A program made the position numbers and the translations under genes. Of a DNA stretch of 64,000 nucleotides, positions 13,081 through 25,115 are shown piece after piece. This DNA is from Eucalyptus grandis (lineage: Eukaryota; Streptophyta; Magnoliopsida; Myrtales; Myrtaceae), in NCBI RefSeq assembly GCF_016545825.1, contig NC_052615.1, forward strand, positions 30,873,088 to 30,937,087. Reading direction: 5' to 3'. Below the pieces are notes generated by a model. It saw only the letters and a list, made by a program, of their open reading frames with translations, had not been told where the DNA came from and ran no database searches. Positions within the stretch are counted from its first letter, which is position 1. Each line of letters begins with the position of its first letter.

Positions 13081-13088
13081 TATATAAA
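13081..13088 (+). promoter_or_regulatory. TATA box of SCL28
   Basis: TATATAAA lies at the end of a GC-rich promoter and is followed by GC-rich leader sequence. Expected transcription start is near 13110. Confidence 0.6.
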
Positions 13089-13109
13089 AACGCGGGCCTC
13101 ACACGGTTT

Positions 13110-13863
13110 GTGGTTCTTTTGGGTAGTGAGGGTCGAGGGAGGTGTACCTTGTTGTTGCTTGTGGAATGCTGTGTTCGGGCGTGTCTAGGGAGTGGTCGGT
13201 TTGGGGGGTTCCTGGGTTCCGTGTTTGATTGAGAGGGTGCCTGTGTTTTCGTTTTGCTGTGGCATGGACGTTGTCTTCTGTCCAAATGCTAAGATGGGTC
13301 AGGTGCTGATGAAGGTTTTCGGGTTCCTGTTCGAGAAAGTTTTCGTCTTTAGCTCGATTCGCGTGTGGGGATTCAACCTTGAGGGAGGATCACTGCTTCT
13401 GCCGATGAGCTCTTCTTGAAACCTGCGGAATCCGATGACATTTTTTTCGGGTAGGTTTTCTTGTTAGTTCCCGATTCTTTCATTCTTTCTTTTTTCTTGA
13501 CTTTGGGGGTGGTGTGAATTCTTTGGTGAGTGCCATTGGCTTTTTGGGTTGTGGGCAAATTCTTTGGGTTGGTATAGGAGCACTCGATACTCATACACAG
13601 TTTTCTTTCACCTTGTTCACTCATCGGATTCCTATTTCTTCTGCTGTTTCACACACATTCACATAGTCACACAGACCTATACACCAGCAACGTTTATGTG
13701 AAAATCCATAGCTGACCAAAAAAGAAAAAAAAAGTAAAGAAAAGAAGCACCGTTCAGAGTCTTGTTAGAAACAGACAGAGATAGGAGTAGAAAGGGAAGA
13801 AAGAAGACAGGAGGGTGGATCGAAGCTGAAAATCACAGAAATATTGGAAGGTGATACAAGAGG
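13110..13863 (+). other. Long 5' leader of SCL28, possibly containing an intron
   Basis: About 750 nt separate the expected transcription start from the SCL28 ATG. The leader contains several ATGs, including a 75-codon upstream frame at 13192-13419 that ends before a plausible donor (GTAGGT at 13451). Acceptor candidates with some pyrimidine context lie near 13640-13690. Transcript data are needed to tell a spliced leader from an unspliced one. Confidence 0.4.
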
Positions 13864-15882
13864 ATGTTGGCTGGGTGCTCAAGTTCTACCTTGTTGTCAC
13901 CGAGGCATCGATTGAGGAGTGAACCATCTGCAGTTGCACAGTTCCAAGCTTGCCATTTCCAGTTGCCTTCAATGAGCACCCAGAGACTGGACTTGCCATG
14001 TAGTTTCTCCAGGAAAGAGAACTCAAGACCTCAGTCCCTCAGGCCAGTCTCACTCTCTGTGGAGAAAACATCCATTGAAGCAACCACCACCACTTGTTCT
14101 CTCAAGCAGCACATCAGGCTGCCTCCATTGGCAACCACTTCTCAGGGATCAATCGAAGGTAGGAGAGAGGTCAAGGGGGAGTTCTGGGAGAGAGGGAAGA
14201 GCTTGAAGAGGTTCGCAGATCGCAGTTCTGTCGATGAGTCCTATGTCAGCAGGGCTAAGAGGAAAAGGCATGGCAATTCGAATGAGAAACCTGATTATGT
14301 TGGGGAAGGGGGTGAGAACCTGAGCTTAGGCCAATTGAGCGGAGGCAGCTTCTGGTTCCAGCCAAGTTTCAGTGCCTCTCCAATCCCTTTCTCCATCACA
14401 TGTTCCCAGGATGATGAGGAAAGAGTTTGTTTCGTTCCGAGCGAGGTTGTCTCCTCCCCTATGCCGCTGTCGAACAATCCTTGGGTGGAATCCATCGTGA
14501 CCAAGATCACAGACCTAGGTGAGAAAGACGTCGAGATCAGCCACGGGCCGGTGAAAGAGGATTCGGGATCAAGCGCTTCATCAGACAGTCAGAGCTTGGC
14601 GCTTAGGCTTAACGAAAACATGTCGGAGCATGAAGCAGGGAATGGTTCAGGGAACCCATATCCACATGAAGGTTTTAGTTTGGAAGCCAGCGAGGAGAAT
14701 CACCACGGAGAGCACCATGAATTTGAGCTCGTTAGCCTACTTACAGCATGCGTAGAGGCGATTGGGTCCAAGAATATTCCGGTGATTAACCACTTCATTG
14801 CTAAGTTGGGGGATCATGCCTCCCCGAGGGGATCCACTATAAGTCGTGTGATCGCTTACTATACTGAGGCTTTAGCGCTGCGAGTCACAAGGCTGTGGCC
14901 TCATGTTTTTCACATCACCACCCCTCGGGAAGTTGATCGGGTGGATGAGGACTCGGGGATGGCATTGCGGCTTTTGAACCAGGTTAGCCCTATCCCCAAG
15001 TTCATCCATTTCACATCGAATGAGATACTGTTAAGAGCGTTTGAAGGGAAAGACAGGGTTCACATCATAGATTTCGACATCAAGCAAGGACTTCAGTGGC
15101 CTAGTTTGTTTCAGAGTCTAGCCTCTCGGTCCAATCCTCCTAGCCATGTAAGGATTACCGGCATAGGTGAGTCTAAGCAGGAACTAGTTGAAACAGGGGA
15201 CCGACTGGCGGTATTCGCTGGCTCGTTCAACCTTCCTTTTGAGTTTCACCCAGTTGTGGATCGGCTGGAAGACGTGAGGCTGTGGATGCTTCATGTAAAG
15301 GAGGGAGAGAGTGTCGCCGTGAACTGTGTTTGCCAATTGCACAAGACGCTTTATGATGGCAGTGGAGGAGCACTCAGGGACTTTCTCAGATTGATACGAA
15401 GCACGAACCCAGTTGTTCTCCTGATGGCAGAGCAAGAAGCCCATCATAATACAAGCAGCTTGGAAGTGAGGGTCATCAATTCGTTGAGATACTATTCGGC
15501 ATTGTTTGACTCAATTCATTCGAGCCTTCCGCTAGAGAGCGCAGCCAGGGTTAAGATAGAGGAGTTGTTCGCCCGGGAAATCAGAAATATTGTCGCTTGT
15601 GAAGGAAGCGACAGATTGGAAAGGCACCAGAGTTTCGACGAGTGGAGGAAATTGATGGAGCAGGGAGCATTCCGTTGCTTGGAAACTACTGAAAGAGAGA
15701 GAATTCAAAGCCAGATGCTGTTGAAGATGTACGACGTTGATGAGGATTTTATTGTCAGTGAGCGCGGGCAAGATCAAGCAGCACTTACTCTGAGTTGGCA
15801 GGATCAGCCTCTTTATACAGTCTCAGCATGGGTACCTGCTGATGTTGCAGGCAGCTCTTCCTCCTTTTCTCAGCCGAATTGA
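13864..15882 (+). CDS. SCL28: GRAS-family transcription regulator SCARECROW-LIKE 28
   Basis: Single uninterrupted exon, 672 aa. The N-terminus MLAGCSSSTLLSPRHRLRSE is the conserved start of SCL28/DLT proteins and fixes the start codon. Residues 1-285 are a divergent, Ser-rich region with basic patches (AKRKRHG). The GRAS domain begins about residue 286 (EFELVSLLTACVEAIGS). It has the VHIID-type motif HIIDFDIKQG from residue 400, a PFYRE/RVER region, and the closing SAW motif with SAW at 654-656. In Arabidopsis SCL28 is a nuclear regulator of G2/M progression and cell size; the rice counterpart is DLT (brassinosteroid response and tillering). It is preceded by MSA-like elements. Length is close to that of the Arabidopsis protein. 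No defect is seen. Confidence 0.95.
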   Translation: MLAGCSSSTLLSPRHRLRSEPSAVAQFQACHFQLPSMSTQRLDLPCSFSRKENSRPQSLRPVSLSVEKTSIEATTTTCSLKQHIRLPPLATTSQGSIEGRREVKGEFWERGKSLKRFADRSSVDESYVSRAKRKRHGNSNEKPDYVGEGGENLSLGQLSGGSFWFQPSFSASPIPFSITCSQDDEERVCFVPSEVVSSPMPLSNNPWVESIVTKITDLGEKDVEISHGPVKEDSGSSASSDSQSLALRLNENMSEHEAGNGSGNPYPHEGFSLEASEENHHGEHHEFELVSLLTACVEAIGSKNIPVINHFIAKLGDHASPRGSTISRVIAYYTEALALRVTRLWPHVFHITTPREVDRVDEDSGMALRLLNQVSPIPKFIHFTSNEILLRAFEGKDRVHIIDFDIKQGLQWPSLFQSLASRSNPPSHVRITGIGESKQELVETGDRLAVFAGSFNLPFEFHPVVDRLEDVRLWMLHVKEGESVAVNCVCQLHKTLYDGSGGALRDFLRLIRSTNPVVLLMAEQEAHHNTSSLEVRVINSLRYYSALFDSIHSSLPLESAARVKIEELFAREIRNIVACEGSDRLERHQSFDEWRKLMEQGAFRCLETTERERIQSQMLLKMYDVDEDFIVSERGQDQAALTLSWQDQPLYTVSAWVPADVAGSSSSFSQPN

Positions 15883-16543
15883 TATCCATGTCTTATCACC
15901 ATGCAAACCATTAACTTCCATTCTTTCCGCACATAGATGACTGTGAAATTCTTTGTAGGTAGAGGAAGACTCGTCATTCTTTCATTCTTTTGCTGCAGAT
16001 AAGATTTGTCTTCGGGATAGGAGCATTATATGAGTAGCTCAATACTGATCAAAGTTATTCGTTGTAGAAATTATGGGTTTACATTGTTAGTTGTTTGGTG
16101 TCATTTTGTGTTGATTATTTCGATTCTTTATGTACGATGAAATTCTTTTGCATTGTGTCAATCAATTTGCTCTGGTCAAGAGTCAAGAGTCTGTAATTTT
16201 CGAAGTACTGTTTTCAGTGGAATTATTCTTTTGTGCTTATCATCCATATTCATAAAATTTGTACACGTATTATCTTGTGAATCTGAGGTTAGTGTTATGA
16301 TTGATCGTCTTGTCTGATCTCCTACCACTGCGATTTTGGGATGAGCTCACCTACGAAACTTCACCGATCAAGGTTATAGTTGCACATTAAAATGTCTCGA
16401 CTACGAGTTCCTCTGAAATTTATATGGAGGACAAAGACAGCCTCCTTTTTACTTTCACATTTATATAGGAAAGGCAGGCGGATTATATCTTGGGAAGTGG
16501 AGATTTGGCATCACACATAGCCGAAACAACATTATGCTGATCC
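15883..16543. other. Convergent intergenic region (3' UTRs)
   Basis: This separates the stop codons of SCL28 (+) and the CYP80-like gene (-). It is T-rich, without coding signal, and should hold both 3' UTRs. Confidence 0.6.
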
Positions 16544-18695
16544 TCATTTTCTAACTTTAGGAATCAGGAATAGAGGCTGTGCTTTCTGCGAAGTTATGCC
16601 TAATTTTTCTGTCATATCTAACTTGCTAAGTTCGGCTCCATGAGGAAGTGTCCAATCAAAGAACTTAACCAGGGAAGCGAGAACTAAGGGAACTTGCTTA
16701 GCAGCCATCGGCAGTCCAGGGCATATTCTTCTTCCAGCGCCAAAAGGTAAAAACTCGAAGTGTTTGCCTTTGAAGTCCAAGGACGATTGAACGAACCGTT
16801 CTGGGTTGAACTCTAATGGATCTTTCCAAATCGTAGGGTCTCTCCCAATCGCCCATATGTTGACTAGTACTTGAGAGTTCTTAGGGATGAAGTAATTCAT
16901 CAGACTGCATGTTCGAGGAGCACGGTGAGGCAGGAGCAATGGTGCTGGTGGGTGCAGCCTCAGTGTCTCTTTGACACAAGCTTCCATGTATTTAAGTTTG
17001 GATAGGTTGGATTCTTTTGGTTTGTCTTGGCTGATTTCTTTTGCGAGTTCTTCTCGAACTTTATCCATGGACTCTGGGTTTTGTATTAGCTCTGCCATTG
17101 CCCATTCAACTGTAGTGCTACTAGAGTCTGTTCCAGCAGTGAAAAGCTCCTGCAACGTAGAGCAGAATCAACTCAATCCACTGTACATGCTGAATAGACT
17201 CTAAAACTGGAAATGTAGTATTCCGACAATGAAACAAACATGCCAAAGATAATCCCATTTTCATTTGACAGACAAGCGAAGCTTCAAATGCCTATTCACA
17301 GCTAGTCCTTTGATCATCATTTTTCCAGTCAGAAATGATATCAGAAATTGATCTGTGATTCTTTAGTTATTTAGCAAAAAGTAGCTCGTCTCCTTTTTGG
17401 ATCTTATACAGGTAGCTCCTTAAGTAATTTATAATATGACTGTTGGCGACTGGTGCAGAAGAACCTGTAGAAAGAGACTATCTACATTGTACTGCTAAGT
17501 GCTCAAAGGTATACTACAACGTTGAATGTTTATGAAGGGTTATAGAGTGTAACCTTATTCTTCTTATCACATCAAACACTCCATAAAATAACAAATTTTT
17601 AGTATGGCCCTTGAGTCTCAAGATTTTCCTATTCAGTACTTGTTAATTTCTTCGGTAATTTGGAACTAAACAACAGGATAAGAGGCTTCAGATATCTCAA
17701 AGTAGAAAACTGCAGCTCATATATACTTTTTTTGCCCTTTTAGGTCCCTATAAAGCTCTTACCATGTACAGTTGGTTGATTATTTCATCGGTGAAGTCGT
17801 TTTCAATGAGAACGTCCAAGAAGTCTGATTGTGCTGCTTCATCGCCCTCTTTTGCTTTCCGATGTCGCCGTTCTTCAATAATGGCTGTCCACATATCGTT
17901 CATCTTCACTGTCAGCTCCTTCGATTTCCTCTGTATACCCTGGAGATCCAATCCGCTTAAGATTGGATAAAGATCTGATATATTCGGCATAGCAGACACC
18001 TCCATCATCTGCCTGACAAGATTTTTCATCTCTCCATCCACCGTCCCATTCTTAAACTCGATAAAGTCTTTCGAGACAAGAATGTTGCTCAGCATGTTGA
18101 GTACAGTGGCAAAAACAACTTCTCCAATATCCACTACGTCACCCTCTTTCGAACTGATCAGTTCAACCATCTCCATGACCTTTTTCTCTCGAACATGTGT
18201 CTGAGACTCTATGGCGCTCCTCGAGAAAAGCTCAGTTTTACATATTGTTCGCAAATATTTCCACCCGATCCCGCATTTCGGAGACCATCCGAGTGATATA
18301 TAACTGAGCTTCGATCTCTCAACTGGCATCACATGAGGGACATATCGAGCGGACAACAAATGATCCTTCTCTTTAAGAATTTCCTCGGCAACAGCTGGGG
18401 ACGACCCCACGATCACGAGCTGAGTGCCGAGCTTCAAGGATATGAGAGGGCCATATACTTTGGCGAATTCCGATAGAGTAACATGAGGCATCTTCCCTAG
18501 CTGCATAAAATTGCCTAGGATTGGCCATGGACGGGGTCCTGGTGGGAGAGGCAGCGGTGGTAATTTAACAAGTGGTCGAGCCTTGAATTGACTATGGATG
18601 AAGAAGAGGATGATCAGAGAAACATAAAGGGGAAGGAGAGGATTGTTGATTCCTTCGGTTAAGTCGGTAAGAGCCACGAGTTTACGGTACATCAT
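16544..18695 (-). CDS. Cytochrome P450 of the CYP71 clan, CYP80/CYP76-type, two exons
   Basis: ER-anchored P450 of 512 aa. Exon 1 is 18695-17763 (311 codons) and exon 2 is 17149-16544. One phase-0 GT-AG intron sits before ELFTAGTDS, the typical position for CYP76/CYP80. Motifs: N-terminal anchor, hinge PPLPLPPGPRPWPILGN, C-helix WKYLR, I-helix AGTDSS (316-321), ExxR ETLR (372-375), PERF, haem loop FGAGRRICPG with Cys454. Overall wording resembles proteins annotated as N-methylcoclaurine 3'-hydroxylase-like (CYP80B) or geraniol hydroxylase-like (CYP76). I cannot separate these by eye, and the plant's chemistry is unknown, so the substrate is left open. The start MM at 18695/18692 is ambiguous by one residue. 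The gene appears intact. Confidence 0.92.
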
Positions 18696-18770
18696 GATTC
18701 ATTTGCTCTATTGAACAGATGAATTTAGCCAAGGAAAAGAACTGAACAGATGGGATTTCTGGGATCTCAA

Positions 18771-18779
18771 TTATATATA
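18771..18779 (-). promoter_or_regulatory. TATA box of the CYP80/CYP76-like gene
   Basis: The reverse strand reads TATATATAA about 76 bp upstream of the ATG at 18695, giving a short leader of roughly 45-50 nt. Confidence 0.6.
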
Positions 18780-18780
18780 G

Positions 18781-20692
18781 ATGATGCAACTTTTTATTTA
18801 ACAGACACAGGTCTTTTGTCAATAAAATTGTTGTACCAGTCAAATGCATGTCTGCATTGCACAAGCTAACGCTTCTGCAACGTGCTACTGTTCCGGAGAT
18901 ATTATATTATTCTCAAACGCCTACCTCGACGTTTAAAGAACAATTGTTTAATGATCATTACTCTATTTGGAATCCCCAAAATTTGCTTCATCAGTATTTT
19001 TAAAACCACCCTGAAAATTGAGAACTGGTCATTGATAATGCTTGTGAAGAAGGGCGGCGAAAATGTTTGTTTGGAAGTGAGAGAGAAACATTTTGCGGGC
19101 CAAACCAGACAAATGAAGAGGAGAAATTCTTCAATTTAATGATATTAGGTGTAACATCCACTTTGACAGGCTGCTTAAACAATGGATATGACAATTGGGA
19201 TGAATATGTAGGAACCTTCCAAGCAATTTCCCAGGCCCAATCAGCTTGAAATATGTTGTCGGTTCTGTACTTTTAGTCCACATGAACAAGAAGAGTATTG
19301 TCCACAGAGAGAGAGAGAGAGAGAGAGAGGGTGTGAAGATGATATCATGTAGCGTGCTGATTTGGAGTCATCGAAGCAATCAAATGTTCATGTATCTGAA
19401 CTAGGCGTGCATGTTTTTGTTGCTAAACACGCAAGAATAGACAGCTTTTTTGTTTGATTGTCGAGAGTAGTAAGCTGCGATGTGATATGAGCGTATACCA
19501 TAAGCTTAGGGATAATGCCATTCATGACGAAGCAAGTAAGTTCGAGGTCCATCCTGTGTTTTCTCTCGAAAGTATTCAATGATCGATAAAAAGAACTGAA
19601 AATTTGACCTCGACACAAGGCAAAAAAATTTAACCTAAGAACTCGCCGATGTTTGCTTGTATATGGCCTCCAAAGTATGCTAAGAACCTGAGATCCCATG
19701 ATAGACCATCTCTCATTTGGAATACTCATTTGACTGATCTCGATGATTCTAATGCTCTAAATGAACAAAAAATATGCATATATGCTTTAGGTTGCGCTTC
19801 ACATGATATATGTATATATTTGACAAAACTCTCTCTGATTTGGTCTTTTTGCTATGAAATAGAACATCTAAATGCAGGTACTAATACCCTACATGATTCA
19901 AAGCAATTTGCCCTACCAGGTAGCAATCGAAACAAGGAAATTTCCCGTTCTGTTTTGGTTCCACATGTCCAAACTGTTCACAGCGTGCATGTCCTCGCTA
20001 CGAACAGGAGATTCTTCCCAACTTTTGACACATTTCTTCCTTAACTGTTCGGCGGTTGCACTCTCTCTTTCCGTAGATGTCATTGTTTTATGAGGCACTC
20101 TATTGAATTCAATAAACTTAGACAAGGAAGTCGGTAATTTCTCTAAACGCATCAATTCATTGTCCAATATCGACAAAAACGACAAGGTTTCAAAGTAACA
20201 TATGCTTTTTTTCAGTAAAGATAAGATCCAAATTGTAACTTCACTGGCTCCACTAAACCTAACGCATCACTTTCTTAATTGATTAATTACTCACCTAACA
20301 CGAACGGCAAGCCGTCCACTCTTTCCTCTTTGCTGGAAAAATACGGTCTAGTTAAAGCCTACGCCCCCACTTGGACCACGTTGTGCGCATGGAGGATTTT
20401 GGTTTCTTCTTTTGACGTTTGCTGTTTTCGGGGGACTGCTTACATCACATTTTCAACCAGTACATGGGTAAACTTATTCTGTATCAATGAAAACAATTTA
20501 TAAATAACATATCCTCTACAAAATCTCACGCTACAGCTTTCAAATGACGATGCCTCCAAGCACGAGATGCTCGAAACGGGGCAAAAGGGGGAAAAAAGGA
20601 AAAGAAAAAACAACGCTCCAGACAACTGTTGGGCCAGCAACCACTTGAAACTAAACCAATGACATAAAAGTAAGCAGATAAACTTGCAAACG
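18781..20692. other. Intergenic: P450 promoter side and downstream of RRP36
   Basis: Contains a (GA)n microsatellite at 19305-19329. Open frames of up to 132 codons on both strands show no family similarity. The part nearest 20692 should include the RRP36 3' UTR. Confidence 0.5.
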
Positions 20693-23600
20693 TTAGCTTT
20701 CTTGGGGGGTATTGCTGGATCTGCGATAAGGCACATATCTGTGCTCTTTTGCAGCATTTTTCCTTCTCTTTTTCTCCATAAAGGCGTCCACCTTTCCAGA
20801 TGCCTGATCATATCATCAAAAAATGTTAATAGCTGCAAGTCAATGTACCAGTTATGACCTCAAAGCAAGAAGGATAATCTTTTGAGGACAGGGAAAAAAA
20901 ATAATACCTTGAGACTATTATACTTCTCAATAAGCCTTCTTTTACGAATCTCCGCTGCAAGAATCAGACAAATTCAAAATCCTGATATATATTCAGATCT
21001 AGAACTAACCACATACGTAGCAAGATCCAAAGACACACGCTGACAATCTAGTTTTAAAAGCATGTATAGCATGAGAATGACCACATCCACGAAGGACAAC
21101 AAGATGATGTGCCTTTTTGGACAAAAGAAAGATGATGATGCTACATATTCAGGGTACTATTTTTATGTGCATGTGTCCCCCCGTCAACGTCATTGTGAAC
21201 CTAAACCACTAGCCTCCATCACCCCCACGATTTTATGGACCCTTTGTGCCACCTTCCGGCACCATTGTGCATCTTCCTCCAATGCAATCATCAATGAAGT
21301 AGCTCACAACACTGTTATGTATCTCAAAGCATCACCATGGGCATTTTAACCAACATTAATACGCGCTCCGATTAAACTTTCCAAGGACATGGAGGGGACA
21401 GTTAATCTGCAAGAGAATTTCCCAAAGAACCAGCCTTGTGTACTCATTTTAAGGCGTGTTGAACCTGAATCAGCTTGATAGTCAACATTAACAATAATAT
21501 CACGCCTTCCCTAATTCCAGACACAAAATTCCCTGTCATAAGGGGGCAAATCTGCACACAGATCATGAGAGAGTCTGAAGACCTACATTTTTTAAGGTAA
21601 AATGGTTTTTTCCCTTGCTTTGCAGCTTCTCTCTCTTTCTTTTTGTGCTCAGCAAGAATTGCAGCCTCTGTTTGCTTTCCTGTCTCTGACTTCAATTGCT
21701 TGTCCTGTTAGTTCAGCATATGAAGGGAAAAGAATAAACAGGGTGCACCAGAAAATGGTATTACTGCAACATTATATTTCCGCATTTAAGAAAGGACTCA
21801 CGATCCAGCCAATTCGACTTTTCAATTCATCAATGACATCTGGGTCATTTGATTTCTTTAACTGCTTCTGTAATTCCTGCATGTCCAGAGGGCCAGTTTA
21901 TCAGATGAAATAAAGACATCACACAACTGACAATTTCATCTAAAATGTCTGTTAAATTCTACCTTTCTTTCTGCAGGAAGCTCATTCTCATAAAGAAAAC
22001 CATATCTCTTCTTGAACCTATAGCACAGAAATGCTTGTGAAGATATTATATAGCATTACTCAAAGCAATATAAAGCACTGAGAAAGTAAGATGGCCAATA
22101 CTAATGAAAGCATGACATATGAATATGATCGTAAGATCGTTGGGACAGAGTATAGAGTCTATTTCAAATTCTACATGACAGACGTACTTGAGTTGCAACT
22201 AAAAATTATTCAAATTTTTCTAATTCTTACGTTTTTTACAGAAACTAAAACAAGAAATAGGGCGATCCTGCTACATCTTTGTATAAAAATTCCATTGCTT
22301 GTTAATTATGCAAAAAAGGATTGGTATTTTCTCACTAAGGATCACATATGTGACTTCCTTGAACTCTGGAAATGCATCCACTACATGATTCAGCCCCAGA
22401 AGAAAGTCTAAGCATATGTATCAGACGACACCAAGTGACCTTGTTCAGAATGCATCTATAGCAATAATTTGTCTCACAAAGATAGATTTAATTTCCTCTA
22501 TATGCCGTCCTGCAAGAATCCTTTTCAGTCCCAAGCTAAGTCATAACAATATTGTAAACCATCCACAAGTTCATTCCACGCTGCAATTAGGCAATCAATC
22601 AGTTCTGCTTTTATGCTTCATCACATTCGACATCAATCATAGACCCAACGAAAAACACCCGTAAAGGATGGTGCAAAATAGCAACTGAATCATATGAAAA
22701 ATGTAGGATTTAATATCGAATGTGAAGAAACAGCATAATAATCCACACCAACTGGGTGGTCAACAGTAACAAAATAAGCAAATAATTCAAGTATTCTTGC
22801 TTATCAAAACCAAAACAATTCCTGGCAAACTATGGTCATTGATGCAGATGAATGAATCAATGAGTTATGATGACCTTATTAACAGCAAGATGCGTTTCTA
22901 CAAGATCACTGGATAAGCAAAATAAAATCCTCTAATTTGAGGAACAAGCTTCATGTAACACAGCAAAAGAGGAAACGAGGTAATGCAGGCTTACCCCTCC
23001 ACATTCAATGTACCACATAGAGATTCAAAACGAGGATCCCGTGCAACCTGAAAATAACATAATTTAACCTAGTCAAATAGCATGAACGACTGCATAAACT
23101 AACATACACAAGAACAAACTATACATCAGCATTGCAAGAAAGACTATAAACTTAAAGCTATAAAAGCTCAAAATGTTCTATCAACCCCTCCGTGTAATGT
23201 GAGTGTAGCTACTAGGTGATAAATGCTCATTTAGACGACCCAAAAGCTAAGATCATGAAACCACAAAAAGCAAATGCATGAGGTTAATAAGAAGATGGCA
23301 CAAAAACCAAAAGGAAATCATAAAGGAGACGAACTTAAGCCATAAAGAATTAGCAACTATATCAGGATTGGTATTAAAGGGCTGCGGGAGCGAATGCATT
23401 AAAACAATTCATAAGCATCTCAACAAATGAGTAGCAAGGACATAGCTTAATGCAATATACAATGATGACAAAGAACAAAAGCTGACCTTCTTAGGAGCCT
23501 GTATGACCTCTCTAAATCTCCCGACAGGCTTTTTCCAACTAGCTTCCATTGGCCTGAAAAAAAAACTTGAGTCAACATCTGTGATACACTCGATGCACAC

Positions 23601-23994
23601 AAACATAACACAAAACACTCCATATACTAGAAATACCTATTTTTGTTAGCCCTCTTGGGCTTTTTCTCTTCATTGGGTTTTTTGTACACCGAATGAGAAC
23701 CATCAGATCGAGCCTTCTGCAATTCCTCAAATGTGACATCTGCCAACTCACGCTCTATCTCCCCCTCCTGATAAAATTGAAAGCAATTTATTTCCTAGCT
23801 CCTTAAGATTGAAAAAAACAGAAGAAGATTCACCCAGAATTAACAGTTACTTCATATATGTATTATCACACATGCGCAGGCAGTCATTTCGGCTTACTAA
23901 CATCTTCTGAGGTAGACAATTCGCTTTCTTCACTATCATCGAACTTTGTTTTGCTTGAAGTCGCCGCTCTATCATCACGGCTAGGCTTCCTCAT
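20693..23994 (-). CDS. RRP36: rRNA-processing protein RRP36 homologue, nine exons
   Basis: Nucleolar factor of the 90S pre-ribosome/SSU processome, needed in yeast for early pre-rRNA cleavages leading to 18S rRNA. Exons (descending): 23994-23902, 23767-23637, 23553-23487, 23047-22995, 22017-21963, 21876-21802, 21704-21587, 20954-20908, 20803-20693. They total 750 nt, 249 aa, all with GT-AG introns and closed frames. The assembled protein has an acidic N-terminus (FDDSEESELSTSEDEGEIE), then DVTFEELQKAR and RPMEASWKKPVGRFRE. The RRP36 core follows: DPRFESLCGTLN, KKRYGFLYENELPAE, AEHKKKEREAAKQGKKPFYL, SEIRKRRLIEKYNSLK. It ends in a basic tail EKKRRKNAAKEHRYVPYRR. Length and motif order match plant RRP36. 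ATG 23994 is the first in frame after an upstream TAG. No TATA box is visible, as usual for housekeeping genes. Confidence 0.93.
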
Positions 23995-25085
23995 TTCAGT
24001 CTTTTCACTGGTTTTCCCCAATAATTCGAGCCACAGGCACTAATGTAAGGCTTCTACAACAGACATAGAGTAACCGTATTAACCCATTGAAGATTATGTC
24101 ATGACAAATGAAGTTTTAATAATCTGAAGTTGATTAGCCAGTAGCTCACTTATCTGACATTTTACCCTATCGCCATCCAACAATTACAATAAGATCGGAA
24201 TCACAATAGCAAAACAACATGATTTCTAAAAAGATCAGAAGGCTGCACTTAAATTTTGGACAAATATCTACATACAGGCTCAAAGCCTTAAGGCAAGGTA
24301 ATTTCTTCTGACCCTAAAAATAAGACCAACGTAATCAGTAAATCCTTGTAGTTTCAATATGCAGGTGTCTTTCCATAACTACTAGCCTCATTATCATACG
24401 ATGTCCCACTTGATGGTTTCCTGTAGTCGATCAAAAGATGCGGCAAATATGACCACAGTATTAGGTAACGACGAAACATATCACTGACCCATGACTTTTC
24501 ATTGGGAAATGAACGATGAACTCAAACAAAGGCACAAGCCCCCTTCACACAGGTCGACAAACTTTCATGGTGCATTAAAAAAAGTCTCTTTTTTCAGTGA
24601 AAAGCATAATCTTTGCGCTTTAACACATTGTTTCGTGTTTCGATTTTTCTTTTTATTGACCCCAGCACAATCGACAGGTTTTTTTTTTTTTTTTCCCTGA
24701 ATGACAAATTCCACAAAGCCCCTGAAAACCAGCTACGCACACAGCTGAAAACGCCTCGTTTCGTCTCGATGATCGGTCGCTACATCTTCTCGATGAGCAA
24801 CAATTCAGGAAACCAACGTCGACGCGAACCCAATGCCGCTTAATTCCAACATCCCCGAGACGAGAGGGCAGTACGAAGAGCGACTAGAAAGCCCCCCCGC
24901 CCGCACTAACTGAGAGATATCCCACTCCTCCTCACATGAATCCATTGACAATTCAGCAGCTTACGACCTCGTACTAGCAGCATATCGTCGACGAGTACGA
25001 GGAAAAGCGAAGCAGAACACCAACCTGGAACTTCGAGCTTCGGCGCGACGACGATGAAGACGAAGGAGAGAGAGAGAGATGCCTC
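23995..25085 (-). other. Probable 5' UTR of RRP36 with an intron
   Basis: Reverse-strand sequence near 25080-25025 (CT-rich then 'ctcgaagttccag|gttggt') looks like a non-coding first exon with a donor at 25024-25023. An acceptor TTAG is available at 24041-24040, close to the ATG at 23994. This would give a UTR intron of about 985 bp. It is an inference from splice-site appearance only. Confidence 0.35.
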
Positions 25086-25115
25086 TGTACCGGAATTCAG
25101 GAGCCGCCAATCTGA

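Noticed and set aside
12566..13087. 173-codon plus-strand frame with His-Thr and poly-Ala runs upstream of SCL28
   Set aside because: It translates the CA and CAG microsatellites and the GC-rich promoter, ends at the TATA box and has no family similarity.
706..18695. Biosynthetic gene cluster formed by the two P450 genes
   Set aside because: They are about 14 kb apart, belong to different clans, and only a transcription factor of cell-cycle type lies between. No terpene synthase, transferase or other pathway gene accompanies them.
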